The notes beneath the pieces are model-generated. The model was given only the letters and a program-made list of their open reading frames with translations. It had not been told where the DNA came from and ran no database searches. From positions 1-8,076 of the forward strand of contig JAKAZX010000170.1 in NCBI GenBank assembly GCA_021826485.1: a stretch of 8,076 bases of DNA, written 5' to 3'. This document shows positions 1 through 8,076 of this stretch, one piece after another. Position 1 is the stretch's first letter. Each line of letters begins with the position of its first letter. This stretch comes from Pseudomonadota bacterium (GTDB taxonomy: Bacteria; Pseudomonadota; Alphaproteobacteria; Acetobacterales; Acetobacteraceae). A program made the position numbers and the translations under genes.

Positions 1-1
1 C

Positions 2-520
2 TCCTCCGGCCGCATCGTCGGCGCGACGCTCGGCAACGACGTGAACCTGCGCGACGTGGAGGGGCGGTCGGCGCTGCTGCTGTCCAAGGCGAAGGACAAT
101 CAGGGTTCGACCGCGATCGGCCCGGTGCTGCGCTTCTTCGATGCCGGCTTCACGCTGGACGACGTGCGGCAGATGACGGTCGCGCTGACGGTGGAGGGGT
201 CGGACGATTTCCGGCTGGAGGCGACGTCCTCGATGGCGCGCATCGCCCGCGACCCGGCCGATCTGGCCGGTCAGTTGCTGAACGCGCACCACGCCTATCC
301 GGACGGGGCGGTCCTGTATCTCGGCACCATGTTCGCGCCCACCGAGGACCGCGACGCCCCCGGGCAGGGATTCACCCATAAATCCGGCGACCTCGTCACC
401 ATCGCGACGCCCCGGCTCGGCCGGCTGGTCAACCGCATCCGCCCGACCGATGCGTGCGAGCGCTGGACCTTCGGCACCGCCGCGTTGATGCGCAACCTCG
501 CCGCCCGCGGCCTGCTCTGA
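2..520 (+). CDS. Fumarylacetoacetate hydrolase (FAH) family protein, C-terminal part
   Basis: The frame is open from the first bases of the window and ends at TGA 518-520, giving 172 residues of the C-terminal part; the start lies upstream. The segment GNDVNLRDVEG (codons 11-21) matches the conserved 'NDv..RD' loop of the FAH fold, whose Asp (codon 13 here) usually binds the catalytic divalent metal. Lys29 and Lys31 in SKAKDNQ, followed by AIGP, fit the family's 'K..D...GP' segment. Near the end, HKSGDLVTIATPRLGRLVN matches the usual 'GD.V.i....G.L.N' closing motif. FAH-family enzymes hydrolyse, decarboxylate or dehydrate beta-keto or 2-keto sugar and aromatic acids in the cytoplasm. The EDRDAPG and WTFGTAALMRNL segments recall a sugar-acid or aromatic-catabolism subgroup, but the substrate cannot be read from this fragment. 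The next gene follows or overlaps immediately, so the two may be cotranscribed. Confidence 0.85.
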   Translation, partial: SSGRIVGATLGNDVNLRDVEGRSALLLSKAKDNQGSTAIGPVLRFFDAGFTLDDVRQMTVALTVEGSDDFRLEATSSMARIARDPADLAGQLLNAHHAYPDGAVLYLGTMFAPTEDRDAPGQGFTHKSGDLVTIATPRLGRLVNRIRPTDACERWTFGTAALMRNLAARGLL

Positions 521-543
521 CCGCTTCCGCCAGCCTCGATGAG

Positions 544-2952
544 ATGGTGGACGGCGGCGGGCGGCTGCGGCCGCACTGGCGCGCCGTGCTCGGCGCCTAT
601 GCCGCGCTCACCGATGAACTGCCGGCCCGCGCCGCAAGGCTCGACCGCGCGGCGGCGGAAGACGGGATCGCCTCGGTCCTGCCGGGCAGCGAGGGCGGTG
701 CCCGCGCCTGGCGGCCAGACCCGCTGCCGCTGCCCCTGCCGGCCGCCGAGTTCGCCGCGCTGGAAGCGGGGCTGGCGCAGCGCGCCACCCTGCTGGAGGG
801 CGTGCTGGCCGATCTGTACGGGCCGCAGCGGCTGCTCGCCGACGGCCTGCTGCCGCCCGCGCTGGTGTTCGCCAATCCGGGCTTCCTGCGCCCCTGCCGC
901 GACCTGCCGGCCGAGGGGGTGCCGCGGCTTGCGCTCTATGCCGCCGACCTGATCCGCGGGCCGGACGGCGCCTGGATGGTGCTGGCCGACCGCACCGCCG
1001 TTCCCGCCGGCCTTGGCCTCGCGCGGGAGAACCGGCGCCTGCTCGCCCGCGTGCTGCCCGAGCCGTTCCGCCCGGTGCAGGTGCGCCCGCTGCGGCCGTT
1101 CTTCGAACTCTGGCAGGACAGCCTGCACCGGCTTGCCCCGCCCGGCGGCGGCAACCCGGCGGTCGCGCTGCTCACGCCCGGGGTCGCGCATCCGCACTGG
1201 TTCGAGCACATGCTGCTGTCGCGCGACCTGTCCTGCGCGCTGGTCGAGCCGGGCGACCTGACGGTGCGCGGCGGGGCGCTGTTCCTCAAGACGCTGAAGG
1301 GGCTGCTGCCGGTCGATGTGCTGCTGCGCCGCCTGGACGGGCGGCTGATCGATCCCTTGGAACTGGACGCGGCGGCGCTGGCGGGCGTGCCCGGCTTGCT
1401 GGACGCGGCGCGGGCCGGCACGGTGCGCATCGTCAACCACCCCGGCAGCGGCCTCGCCGAGGCGCCGGGGATCACCGCATTCCTGCCGCAACTGGCGGAG
1501 GCGCTGCTGGGCGCGAAGCTGCTGCTGGCGCAGGTGCCGACGCTGTGGCTCGGCAGCGAGGCGGCGCGGAAGGCCGTGGCGGCGGATCCGGCGGCATGGC
1601 GGATCGTCTCCGCCCTCGATCCCGCCGCTGCGCCCGCCGCCGCCGCGCCGGACTGGGCGCGCGCCGCCCGCGCCGCGGTCGCCGCCTCCGCCGCCCCCAG
1701 CTTCGGCACCCCCGGGCTGGTGCCGCGGGCAGTGGTGCTGCGGCTGTTCCTGGTGCATGACGGGACGGGCTGGCAGGCGATGCCGGGCGGCTTCGCGCGC
1801 CTGCTGGCCGAGGGCGAGCGGCCCGACAGCCCGCTGCCGGCCGGCGGCCTGTGCAAGGACGTATGGGTGATGACCGACGACCGCGCCGACATCGTCGGCC
1901 CTGCCTCGCGCCCGCTGCCGCCGCTGGCGCTCCGGCGCAGCGCGGGCGAACTGCCGAGCCGGGTCGCCGACAACCTCTACTGGCTCGGCCGCAGCGTCGA
2001 GCGGCTGGACCGCGGGGCGCGGCTGGTGCGGGCCGCGATCAGCCGGGCGGTGCGCGGCGGCGCGCTGCTGCCGCGGGAGGTGGCGGAACTCGACTGCCTG
2101 CTGCGCTGCCTCGCCGATGCCGGGCTGATCCCGCCGGAGGCCGCCGCCACCGCCGCCAGCCAGGCGAGCCTTGCCGCCGTGCTGCTGGCGACGGTGCGCG
2201 AAGGGGCGGAGAAGGGCGCGATCACCCGCCTGTTCGACGAGGTGGCGCGGCTGACCGACAGCGCGCGCGACCGGCTGACCGGGGACATGTACGCCACCTT
2301 CACCGCCGCCCTGCATGCCGCGCGGGCGGAGGCGCAGGCGGCGCGCCGCAGCCTCGACGCGCTCGCCCATGCGCTGGCCGCGGTGCAGCGCTACACCGCC
2401 GCCGTCGCCGGCATGGCGGCGGAGAACATGGTGCGCGGCGGCGGCTTCATGTTCCTCGATCTCGGCCGGCGGATCGAGCGTGCCCAGGCGGTCGCCGCCG
2501 AGGTGGCCGGCGCGCTGGACGGGCCGGCCGCGCGCATCGAAAGCGGCCTGCGGCTGATCCTGGAACTCTGCGACTCGGCGATCACCTACCGCAGCCGCTA
2601 TCTCGGCGTGCTGCAACCCGCCCCGGTGCTCGACCTCGTGCTGGCGGACCAGGGCAATCCGCGCGGCCTCGCCTTCCAGCTCGCCGCCATGCACGCGCTG
2701 CTCGACGAACTGGCGAACGGCAGCGCGGAGCAGCGGCTGGCGACCGTCGCCGCCGGACTGCTGGCGGAGGCGGAGGCATTGGTGGCCGCGGTGCTGGCGG
2801 CGCCCGACCAGGCCGCTGCGGCCGCCGCCGCGCCGGCCCGCCTGCGGGAGATGGGGGCGGGGCTGGCGGCGCTGTCCGACAGCATTTCCCGCCGCTATTT
2901 CGCGCTGCTGCCGGCGGCGCACGCGGTCGGTTGGGGCGGCGCGGAAACGTGA
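544..2952 (+). CDS. Circularly permuted ATP-grasp / alpha-E domain fusion protein
   Basis: From ATG 544 this is an 802-residue protein made of two families that are often separate genes. Residues about 1-465 are a circularly permuted ATP-grasp domain (COG2308 type). Landmarks are NPGFLRPC (111-118), GGNPAVALLTPG (around 204), FEHMLLSRDL (from 220), EPGDLTVRGG (from 235) with the downstream LKTLKGLLPVD, and LLRRLD (around 260-265). MPGGFARLL lies late in the domain. Residues about 470-802 are an alpha-E domain (COG2307 type), opening with LPSRVADNLYWLGRSVERLD and including FMFLDLGRRIERAQ near 635. No signal peptide or membrane segment is evident. Known of the family: the domain is predicted to be an ATP-dependent carboxylate-amine ligase working with transglutaminase-like peptidases, but no substrate is established. 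Start uncertain: the residues SLDEM before ATG 544 look like the family's conserved 'DEM', so a non-ATG start upstream (CTG 517 or GTG 454, overlapping the FAH gene) is possible. No clear Shine-Dalgarno settles it. Confidence 0.9.
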   Translation: MVDGGGRLRPHWRAVLGAYAALTDELPARAARLDRAAAEDGIASVLPGSEGGARAWRPDPLPLPLPAAEFAALEAGLAQRATLLEGVLADLYGPQRLLADGLLPPALVFANPGFLRPCRDLPAEGVPRLALYAADLIRGPDGAWMVLADRTAVPAGLGLARENRRLLARVLPEPFRPVQVRPLRPFFELWQDSLHRLAPPGGGNPAVALLTPGVAHPHWFEHMLLSRDLSCALVEPGDLTVRGGALFLKTLKGLLPVDVLLRRLDGRLIDPLELDAAALAGVPGLLDAARAGTVRIVNHPGSGLAEAPGITAFLPQLAEALLGAKLLLAQVPTLWLGSEAARKAVAADPAAWRIVSALDPAAAPAAAAPDWARAARAAVAASAAPSFGTPGLVPRAVVLRLFLVHDGTGWQAMPGGFARLLAEGERPDSPLPAGGLCKDVWVMTDDRADIVGPASRPLPPLALRRSAGELPSRVADNLYWLGRSVERLDRGARLVRAAISRAVRGGALLPREVAELDCLLRCLADAGLIPPEAAATAASQASLAAVLLATVREGAEKGAITRLFDEVARLTDSARDRLTGDMYATFTAALHAARAEAQAARRSLDALAHALAAVQRYTAAVAGMAAENMVRGGGFMFLDLGRRIERAQAVAAEVAGALDGPAARIESGLRLILELCDSAITYRSRYLGVLQPAPVLDLVLADQGNPRGLAFQLAAMHALLDELANGSAEQRLATVAAGLLAEAEALVAAVLAAPDQAAAAAAAPARLREMGAGLAALSDSISRRYFALLPAAHAVGWGGAET

Positions 2953-3815
2953 GATACCGGCTGCGCCACAGCACGCTCTATCGCTATGCCGAGCCAGTCG
3001 ATCTGGCGGCGCACCTGCTGCACCTGCTGCCCCGGGCGCTGCCCCATCAGCACGTGCTGGCCAGCACGCTGTCCGCCAGCCCGGTGCCGTCGCGCACGGT
3101 CAGCCGCACGGATCATTTCGGCAACGCGGTCGGCTGGATGTTTCTCGAAGCGCCGCACGAGCGGTTCACGGTGACGCTGCACGCCGAAATCGCCGTCCGC
3201 TTTCCCGCCCTCCCGGACGCCGCCGCGACCCCGACGTGGGAGGCGGTGGCGCAGGCGGCGGCGCTGGGCGGGGAGGCGGCGGAGTTCGCCTTCGCCAGCC
3301 CGCTTGCCCCGGCCGAGCCGGGCGCCGGCGCCTATGCCGCGGCGAGCTTCCCGCCGGGGCGGCCGGTGCTGGCCGGCCTGCTCGACCTGACCGCGCGCAT
3401 CCGCCGCGACTTCGCCTTCCGCCCCGGCAGCACCACGATCGCGACGCCGGTCGCCCGCGTGCTGGCCCAGCGGTCGGGCGTCTGCCAGGATTTCGCCCAT
3501 CTGATGATCGCCGGCCTGCGCGCGCTCGGCCTGCCGGCGCGCTACGTGTCCGGCTACCTGCGCACCCGGCCGCCGCAAGGCCAGCCGGCGCGGCGCGGTG
3601 CCGACCAGTCGCATGCCTGGGTCGGCGCCTGGCTCGGTGCGCGCGACGGCTGGGTCGATCTGGACCCCACCAACGACCTCGTCGCGCGGGAGGAGCATGT
3701 CGTGCTCGGTTGGGGGCGGGATTTCGGCGATGTCAGCCCGGCCCGCGGCGTGATCCTCGGTGGCGGCGCGCATGACGTGACGGCCTCGGTCGATCTCGAC
3801 CCGTGCTCGGAATGA
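2949..3815 (+). CDS. Transglutaminase-like cysteine peptidase family protein
   Basis: 288 residues from GTG 2949 to TGA 3813-3815. The GTG overlaps the stop of the ATP-grasp/alpha-E gene (GTGA), a junction typical of translational coupling. Residues 1 to about 85 form the beta-rich N-terminal domain usual for bacterial transglutaminase-like proteins: it starts MRYRLRHSTLYRYAEPV and contains DHFGNAV. The catalytic core follows with all three expected residues: Cys179 in SGVCQDFAHL, His222 in DQSHAWVGAW, and Asp239 in WVDLDPTND. The ARYVSGYL strand between Cys and His is also typical. No signal peptide is visible, so a cytoplasmic location is likely. In related genomes such proteins sit beside COG2308/COG2307 genes and are thought to hydrolyse or rearrange amide bonds in the ligase product; this is inference, and the substrate is unknown. 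The length is normal and the domains are intact. Confidence 0.92.
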   Translation: MRYRLRHSTLYRYAEPVDLAAHLLHLLPRALPHQHVLASTLSASPVPSRTVSRTDHFGNAVGWMFLEAPHERFTVTLHAEIAVRFPALPDAAATPTWEAVAQAAALGGEAAEFAFASPLAPAEPGAGAYAAASFPPGRPVLAGLLDLTARIRRDFAFRPGSTTIATPVARVLAQRSGVCQDFAHLMIAGLRALGLPARYVSGYLRTRPPQGQPARRGADQSHAWVGAWLGARDGWVDLDPTNDLVAREEHVVLGWGRDFGDVSPARGVILGGGAHDVTASVDLDPCSE

Positions 3816-3832
3816 TGTGACCGCGCCGGCGG

Positions 3833-3861
3833 TTGCATTGCGCGACCGCATCCGCCATCCT
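3833..3861 (+). promoter_or_regulatory. Weak candidate promoter for the gcv operon
   Basis: Only about 68 bases separate the transglutaminase stop from the riboswitch. Within them, TTGCAT (3833-3838) and CATCCT (3856-3861) are 17 bases apart and each matches the sigma-70 consensus at only three of six positions. A start near 3868 would leave a short leader before the first aptamer. The match is poor and other placements are possible, for example CATATC at 3872-3877 without a good -35. A 7-base inverted repeat (CGCCGGC 3824-3830 and GCCGGCG 3862-3868) flanks the region, but no T-run follows it, so it does not look like a terminator. Confidence 0.15.
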
Positions 3862-3883
3862 GCCGGCGTTCGCATATCCCCCG

Positions 3884-3960
3884 TGCGGGAGAGAGCAGGC
3901 CGCGTGCCTGCCGCCGAAGGCGCAACCGGCCCCCGGAAACGCTCAGGCAAAAGGACCGCG
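3884..3960 (+). ncRNA. Glycine riboswitch aptamer 1
   Basis: P1 can form between TGCGG (3884-3888) and CCGCG (3956-3960), four Watson-Crick pairs plus one U-G. A perfect 6-bp arm, GCAGGC (3895-3900) with GCCTGC (3906-3911), encloses the loop CGCGT. The conserved core segments GCCGAAGG (3913-3920) and CAGGCAAAAGGA (3944-3955) are intact. A run of five C just upstream (3878-3882) is complementary to the G-run of the linker (3963-3969) and could extend P1 as the leader-linker (P0) helix known from tandem glycine riboswitches. Confidence 0.9.
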
Positions 3961-3973
3961 ATGGGGGGGCGAG

Positions 3974-4054
3974 CCTCTGGAAAGCCGGCGCCGCCCGCGC
4001 CGCACCGACGGAGAAAGGGCATCCGCCCGAATCTCTCAGGTTCCGCGACAGAGG
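3974..4054 (+). ncRNA. Glycine riboswitch aptamer 2
   Basis: P1 pairs CCTCTG (3974-3979) perfectly with CAGAGG (4049-4054). Inside are a perfect 5-bp hairpin stem, GGCGC (3987-3991) with GCGCC (3997-4001), and a 4-bp stem, GGGC (4017-4020) with GCCC (4025-4028). The core motif reads CCGACGG (4005-4011) rather than the CCGAAGG of aptamer 1. The 3' core strand CAGGTTCCGCGACAG (4038-4051) holds the bases proposed to switch partners with the gcvT ribosome-binding site. Confidence 0.9.
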
Positions 4055-4113
4055 GGGGCGCAATCTCGGGCCGCGCGTTGCGGTCAGAGCTTGCACCCTT
4101 GAACCGCGGAGCC
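4039..4113 (+). promoter_or_regulatory. Proposed expression platform: anti-Shine-Dalgarno switch before gcvT
   Basis: GGTTCCGCG (4039-4047), part of the 3' core of aptamer 2, is complementary to CGCGGAGCC (4105-4113): eight Watson-Crick pairs and one U-G wobble (4041 with 4111). The second strand contains the GGAG ribosome-binding sequence of gcvT (4108-4111). Forming this helix would hide the site and remove bases needed by aptamer 2; glycine binding should free it. Between the two strands an imperfect hairpin (CTC 4065-4067 plus GGCCGC 4069-4074, with GCGGTC 4080-4085 plus GAG 4087-4089) would sit inside the closed loop. No T-run follows any stem, so transcription termination is not supported. 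The pairing is read from the sequence; its regulatory role is inferred. Confidence 0.55.
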
Positions 4114-4120
4114 GCACTTG
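4108..4120 (+). promoter_or_regulatory. Ribosome-binding site and TTG start of gcvT
   Basis: GGAG at 4108-4111 lies six bases before TTG 4118-4120. The preceding in-frame TTG (4091) runs into TGA at 4100-4102, so it is excluded, and no ATG or GTG lies in frame between that stop and the conserved TPLAALH segment. The ribosome-binding sequence therefore decides the TTG start. Confidence 0.75.
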
Positions 4121-5242
4121 CCCATCGAAATCGCCCCCGACGAACCGCCGCCCCCGCAACCCACGCCGCTGGCGGCGCTGCACGCGCGCCTCGGCGCACG
4201 ATCCGGGCCGTTCGCGGGCTGGATCCTGCCCATCCAGTACCCCGCTGGCATCCTGGCGGAGCATCGGCACACCCGCACCGCCGCCAGCCTGTTCGACGTG
4301 TCGCACATGGGCCAGCTCAGCCTGGCTGGCGCCGATGCGGCGGCGGCGCTGCAGGCGCTGGTGGTCGGCGACATGGTCGGGCTGCGCCCCGGCCGGCAGC
4401 GCTACACGCTGTTCACCAACGAGGCCGGCGGCATTCTCGATGACCTGATGGTGGCGCGGCTCGGCGAGCGGCTGCATCTGGTGGTCAATGCCGGCCGCAC
4501 GGCGCATGACGTGACGCACCTGCAAACCCACCTGCCCGCCGGCGTCACGCTGACGCACCACGCCGACCGCGCCCTGCTGGCCTTGCAGGGGCCGCGCGCC
4601 GCCGAGGTGCTGGCGCGGCTGGCCCCGCCGGCCGCGCAACTGCGCTTCATGGACGCGGCGGAACTGCCCATCGCAGGCGTGCCCGCGCTGCTCACCCGCT
4701 CCGGCTACACCGGGGAGGACGGCTATGAAATCTCCCTGCCGGCCGATGCCGCCGAACGGGTCGCGACCCTGCTGCTCGACCAGCCGGAGGTGGCGCCCGC
4801 CGGTCTCGGCGCGCGCGACAGCCTGCGGCTGGAAGCCGGCCTGCCGCTATACGGCCACGACATCGACGAGCTGACGACGCCGGTGGAGGCGGGGCTGACC
4901 TGGACCATCGGCAAGCGCCGCCGCATGGACTGGGACTTCCCCGGCGCCGAGCCGATCCGCGACCAGTTGGACCACGGCGCGCCGCGCCACCGTGTCGGCT
5001 TGGTCGTGCAGGGCCGCAGCCCGGCGCGGGCCGGCGCCAATCTGGTCGCCGCGGACGGCACCGCGGCGGGCAGCGTCACGTCCGGCACCTTCTCCCCCAG
5101 CCGGGAGGCGTGCATCGCGCTCGCCTATGTCCGCCGCGACCTTGCCGCCGACGGCACCGAACTGTTCGCGCTGCTGCGCGGCGTGCAGGTGCCGGCACAG
5201 GTCGTACCGCTGCCCTTCGTTCCCCACCGCTATCCACGCTGA
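4118..5242 (+). CDS. gcvT: Glycine cleavage system T protein (aminomethyltransferase)
   Basis: 374 residues, normal for the family. GcvT takes the aminomethyl group carried on the lipoyl arm of GcvH, releases ammonia and transfers the one-carbon unit to tetrahydrofolate, giving 5,10-methylene-THF. The N-terminal folate-binding domain shows TPLAALHARLGARSGPFAGW, PIQYPAGILAEHRHTR and FDVSHMGQL. NEAGGILDDLMV follows, with adjacent Asp108-Asp109 where the family has its folate-contacting acid. SGYTGEDGYEI and GLGARDSLRLEAGLPLYGHDI are further family signatures. The C-terminal barrel domain includes GSVTSGTFSPS and ends VPLPFVPHRYPR. The Pro-rich N-terminus (residues 8-16) precedes the conserved region. 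Translation starts at TTG 4118 behind GGAG and is probably controlled by the upstream glycine riboswitch. Twelve bases separate the gene from gcvH. Confidence 0.97.
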   Translation: MPIEIAPDEPPPPQPTPLAALHARLGARSGPFAGWILPIQYPAGILAEHRHTRTAASLFDVSHMGQLSLAGADAAAALQALVVGDMVGLRPGRQRYTLFTNEAGGILDDLMVARLGERLHLVVNAGRTAHDVTHLQTHLPAGVTLTHHADRALLALQGPRAAEVLARLAPPAAQLRFMDAAELPIAGVPALLTRSGYTGEDGYEISLPADAAERVATLLLDQPEVAPAGLGARDSLRLEAGLPLYGHDIDELTTPVEAGLTWTIGKRRRMDWDFPGAEPIRDQLDHGAPRHRVGLVVQGRSPARAGANLVAADGTAAGSVTSGTFSPSREACIALAYVRRDLAADGTELFALLRGVQVPAQVVPLPFVPHRYPR

Positions 5243-5254
5243 CCGGAGCCGCCG

Positions 5255-5628
5255 ATGTCGGAAACCCGCTTCACCACGGATCATGAATGGGTGCGCCTGG
5301 ATGCCGGCGTCGCCACCGTCGGCATCACCGCCCACGCGCAGGGCCAGCTCGGCGATATCGTGTTCGTCGAACTGCCCGCGCCAGGGCGGGAGGTGGCGGC
5401 CGGCGAGGCCTGCGCGGTGGTGGAAAGCGTGAAGGCCGCGTCCGACGTGTTCGCCCCGCTCGCCGGGCGCATCACCGAGGTGAACCCCGCGCTGGGCGAG
5501 GACCCGGCGCTGGTCAACCGCGCGGCGGAGGGGGAGGGCTGGTTCTTCCGCCTCGTCCCCGCCGACCCCGCTGCCTTCGCCGCCCTGCTCGACGCCGCCG
5601 GCTATGCGAAGCTGACGGAGGCGGCGTG

Positions 5629-5629
<1 letters not shown>
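5255..5629 (+). CDS. gcvH: Glycine cleavage system H protein (lipoyl carrier)
   Basis: 124 residues, typical for GcvH. This small protein carries lipoic acid on one lysine and shuttles the aminomethyl group from GcvP to GcvT; its reduced arm is reoxidised by dihydrolipoamide dehydrogenase, whose gene is not in the window. The lipoylation site is Lys60 in VVESVKAASDVFAP. Other signatures are TDHEWVRLD near the N-terminus, GITAHAQGQLGDIVFVELP, and NPALGEDPALVN followed by GEGWFFRL. The ATG at 5255 is preceded by GGAG (5245-5248) with a six-base spacer. The gene is 12 bases after gcvT, and its stop overlaps the gcvP start by one base. Confidence 0.98.

Positions 5630-8076
<2,447 letters not shown>

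Larger units (their letters stand above)
3884..4056 (+). promoter_or_regulatory. Tandem glycine riboswitch (two aptamers) upstream of gcvT
   Basis: The 5' leader of the glycine cleavage operon contains two successive glycine aptamers. The first has GGGAGAG (3887-3893), GCCGAAGG followed by CGCAA (3913-3925), and CTCAGGCAAAAGGACCG (3942-3958). The second has CCTCTGGAAAG (3974-3984), ACCGACGGAGAAAGG (4004-4018), and CTCTCAGGTTCCGCGACAGAGG (4033-4054), the usual sequence of the second aptamer in proteobacterial gcvT leaders. Known of the class: both aptamers bind glycine, and riboswitches ahead of gcvT operons activate expression when glycine is plentiful so that the excess is degraded. The position, 62 bases before gcvT and on the same strand, fits exactly. 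The linker between aptamers is about 13 bases and includes seven consecutive G (3963-3969). Confidence 0.96.

Noticed and set aside
295..2922. Very long minus-strand open frame (875 codons) opposite the ATP-grasp/alpha-E gene
   Set aside because: Its translation is low-complexity, rich in Arg, Gly, Gln and Ala with no recognisable domain. It is what high third-position GC produces opposite a real gene, and the plus strand holds a clear family member.
1851..2948. In-frame upstream extension of the transglutaminase gene into the ATP-grasp/alpha-E region
   Set aside because: The extension is a biased shadow frame; the recognisable N-terminal domain begins exactly at GTG 2949 (MRYRLRHS), which gives the usual family length.
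4065..4100. Intrinsic terminator in the gcvT leader
   Set aside because: The hairpin at 4065-4089 is followed by GCTTGCACCC, not a T-run, so there is no support for termination.
2895..4199. Minus-strand open frame spanning the transglutaminase gene, the riboswitch and the gcvT start
   Set aside because: It crosses a structured RNA and two gene boundaries, has an Arg-rich biased composition and no recognisable motif.
3817..4443. Plus-strand open frames through the riboswitch region (also 3833-4102)
   Set aside because: They translate the riboswitch and an alternate frame of gcvT; the products are Arg/Ala/Pro-rich without similarity to any known family, and the RNA motifs explain this region.

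Overview
The window is a gene-dense, very GC-rich stretch with strong G/C bias at third codon positions. All genes are on the plus strand. A long GcvP that carries both halves in one chain, the gcvT-gcvH-gcvP order and the alphaproteobacterial style of the proteins suggest an alphaproteobacterium, perhaps Acetobacteraceae or another Rhodospirillales lineage. That placement is an impression from protein style and was not computed.

Layout. (1) Positions 2-520 hold the C-terminal part of a fumarylacetoacetate hydrolase (FAH) family enzyme that begins before the window. (2) Positions 544-2952 encode a fusion of a circularly permuted ATP-grasp domain and an alpha-E domain. (3) Positions 2949-3815 encode a transglutaminase-like cysteine protease or peptidase whose GTG start overlaps the previous stop. 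Genes 2 and 3 form a widespread but functionally uncharacterised module thought to make and trim a peptide or amide-linked product. (4) Positions 3816-4117 are noncoding and carry a tandem, two-aptamer glycine riboswitch at about 3884-4056, followed by a short expression platform. (5) Positions 4118-8076 encode the glycine cleavage genes gcvT (TTG start), gcvH and gcvP, the last cut off by the window edge after 816 codons.

How they work together. GcvP decarboxylates glycine and passes the aminomethyl group to the lipoyl arm of GcvH. GcvT then releases ammonia and gives 5,10-methylene-tetrahydrofolate. The riboswitch should turn this operon on when glycine is abundant. The sequence suggests a translational mechanism: the 3' core strand of aptamer 2 (4039-4047) can form nine consecutive pairs (one G-U) with the gcvT ribosome-binding site (4105-4113), and that pairing competes with aptamer folding. 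gcvH and gcvP have tight or overlapping junctions suited to coupled translation.

The most notable items are this proposed ribosome-site switch and the ATP-grasp/alpha-E/transglutaminase module, whose substrate is unknown. The window shows no mobile element, CRISPR array, tRNA or rRNA.
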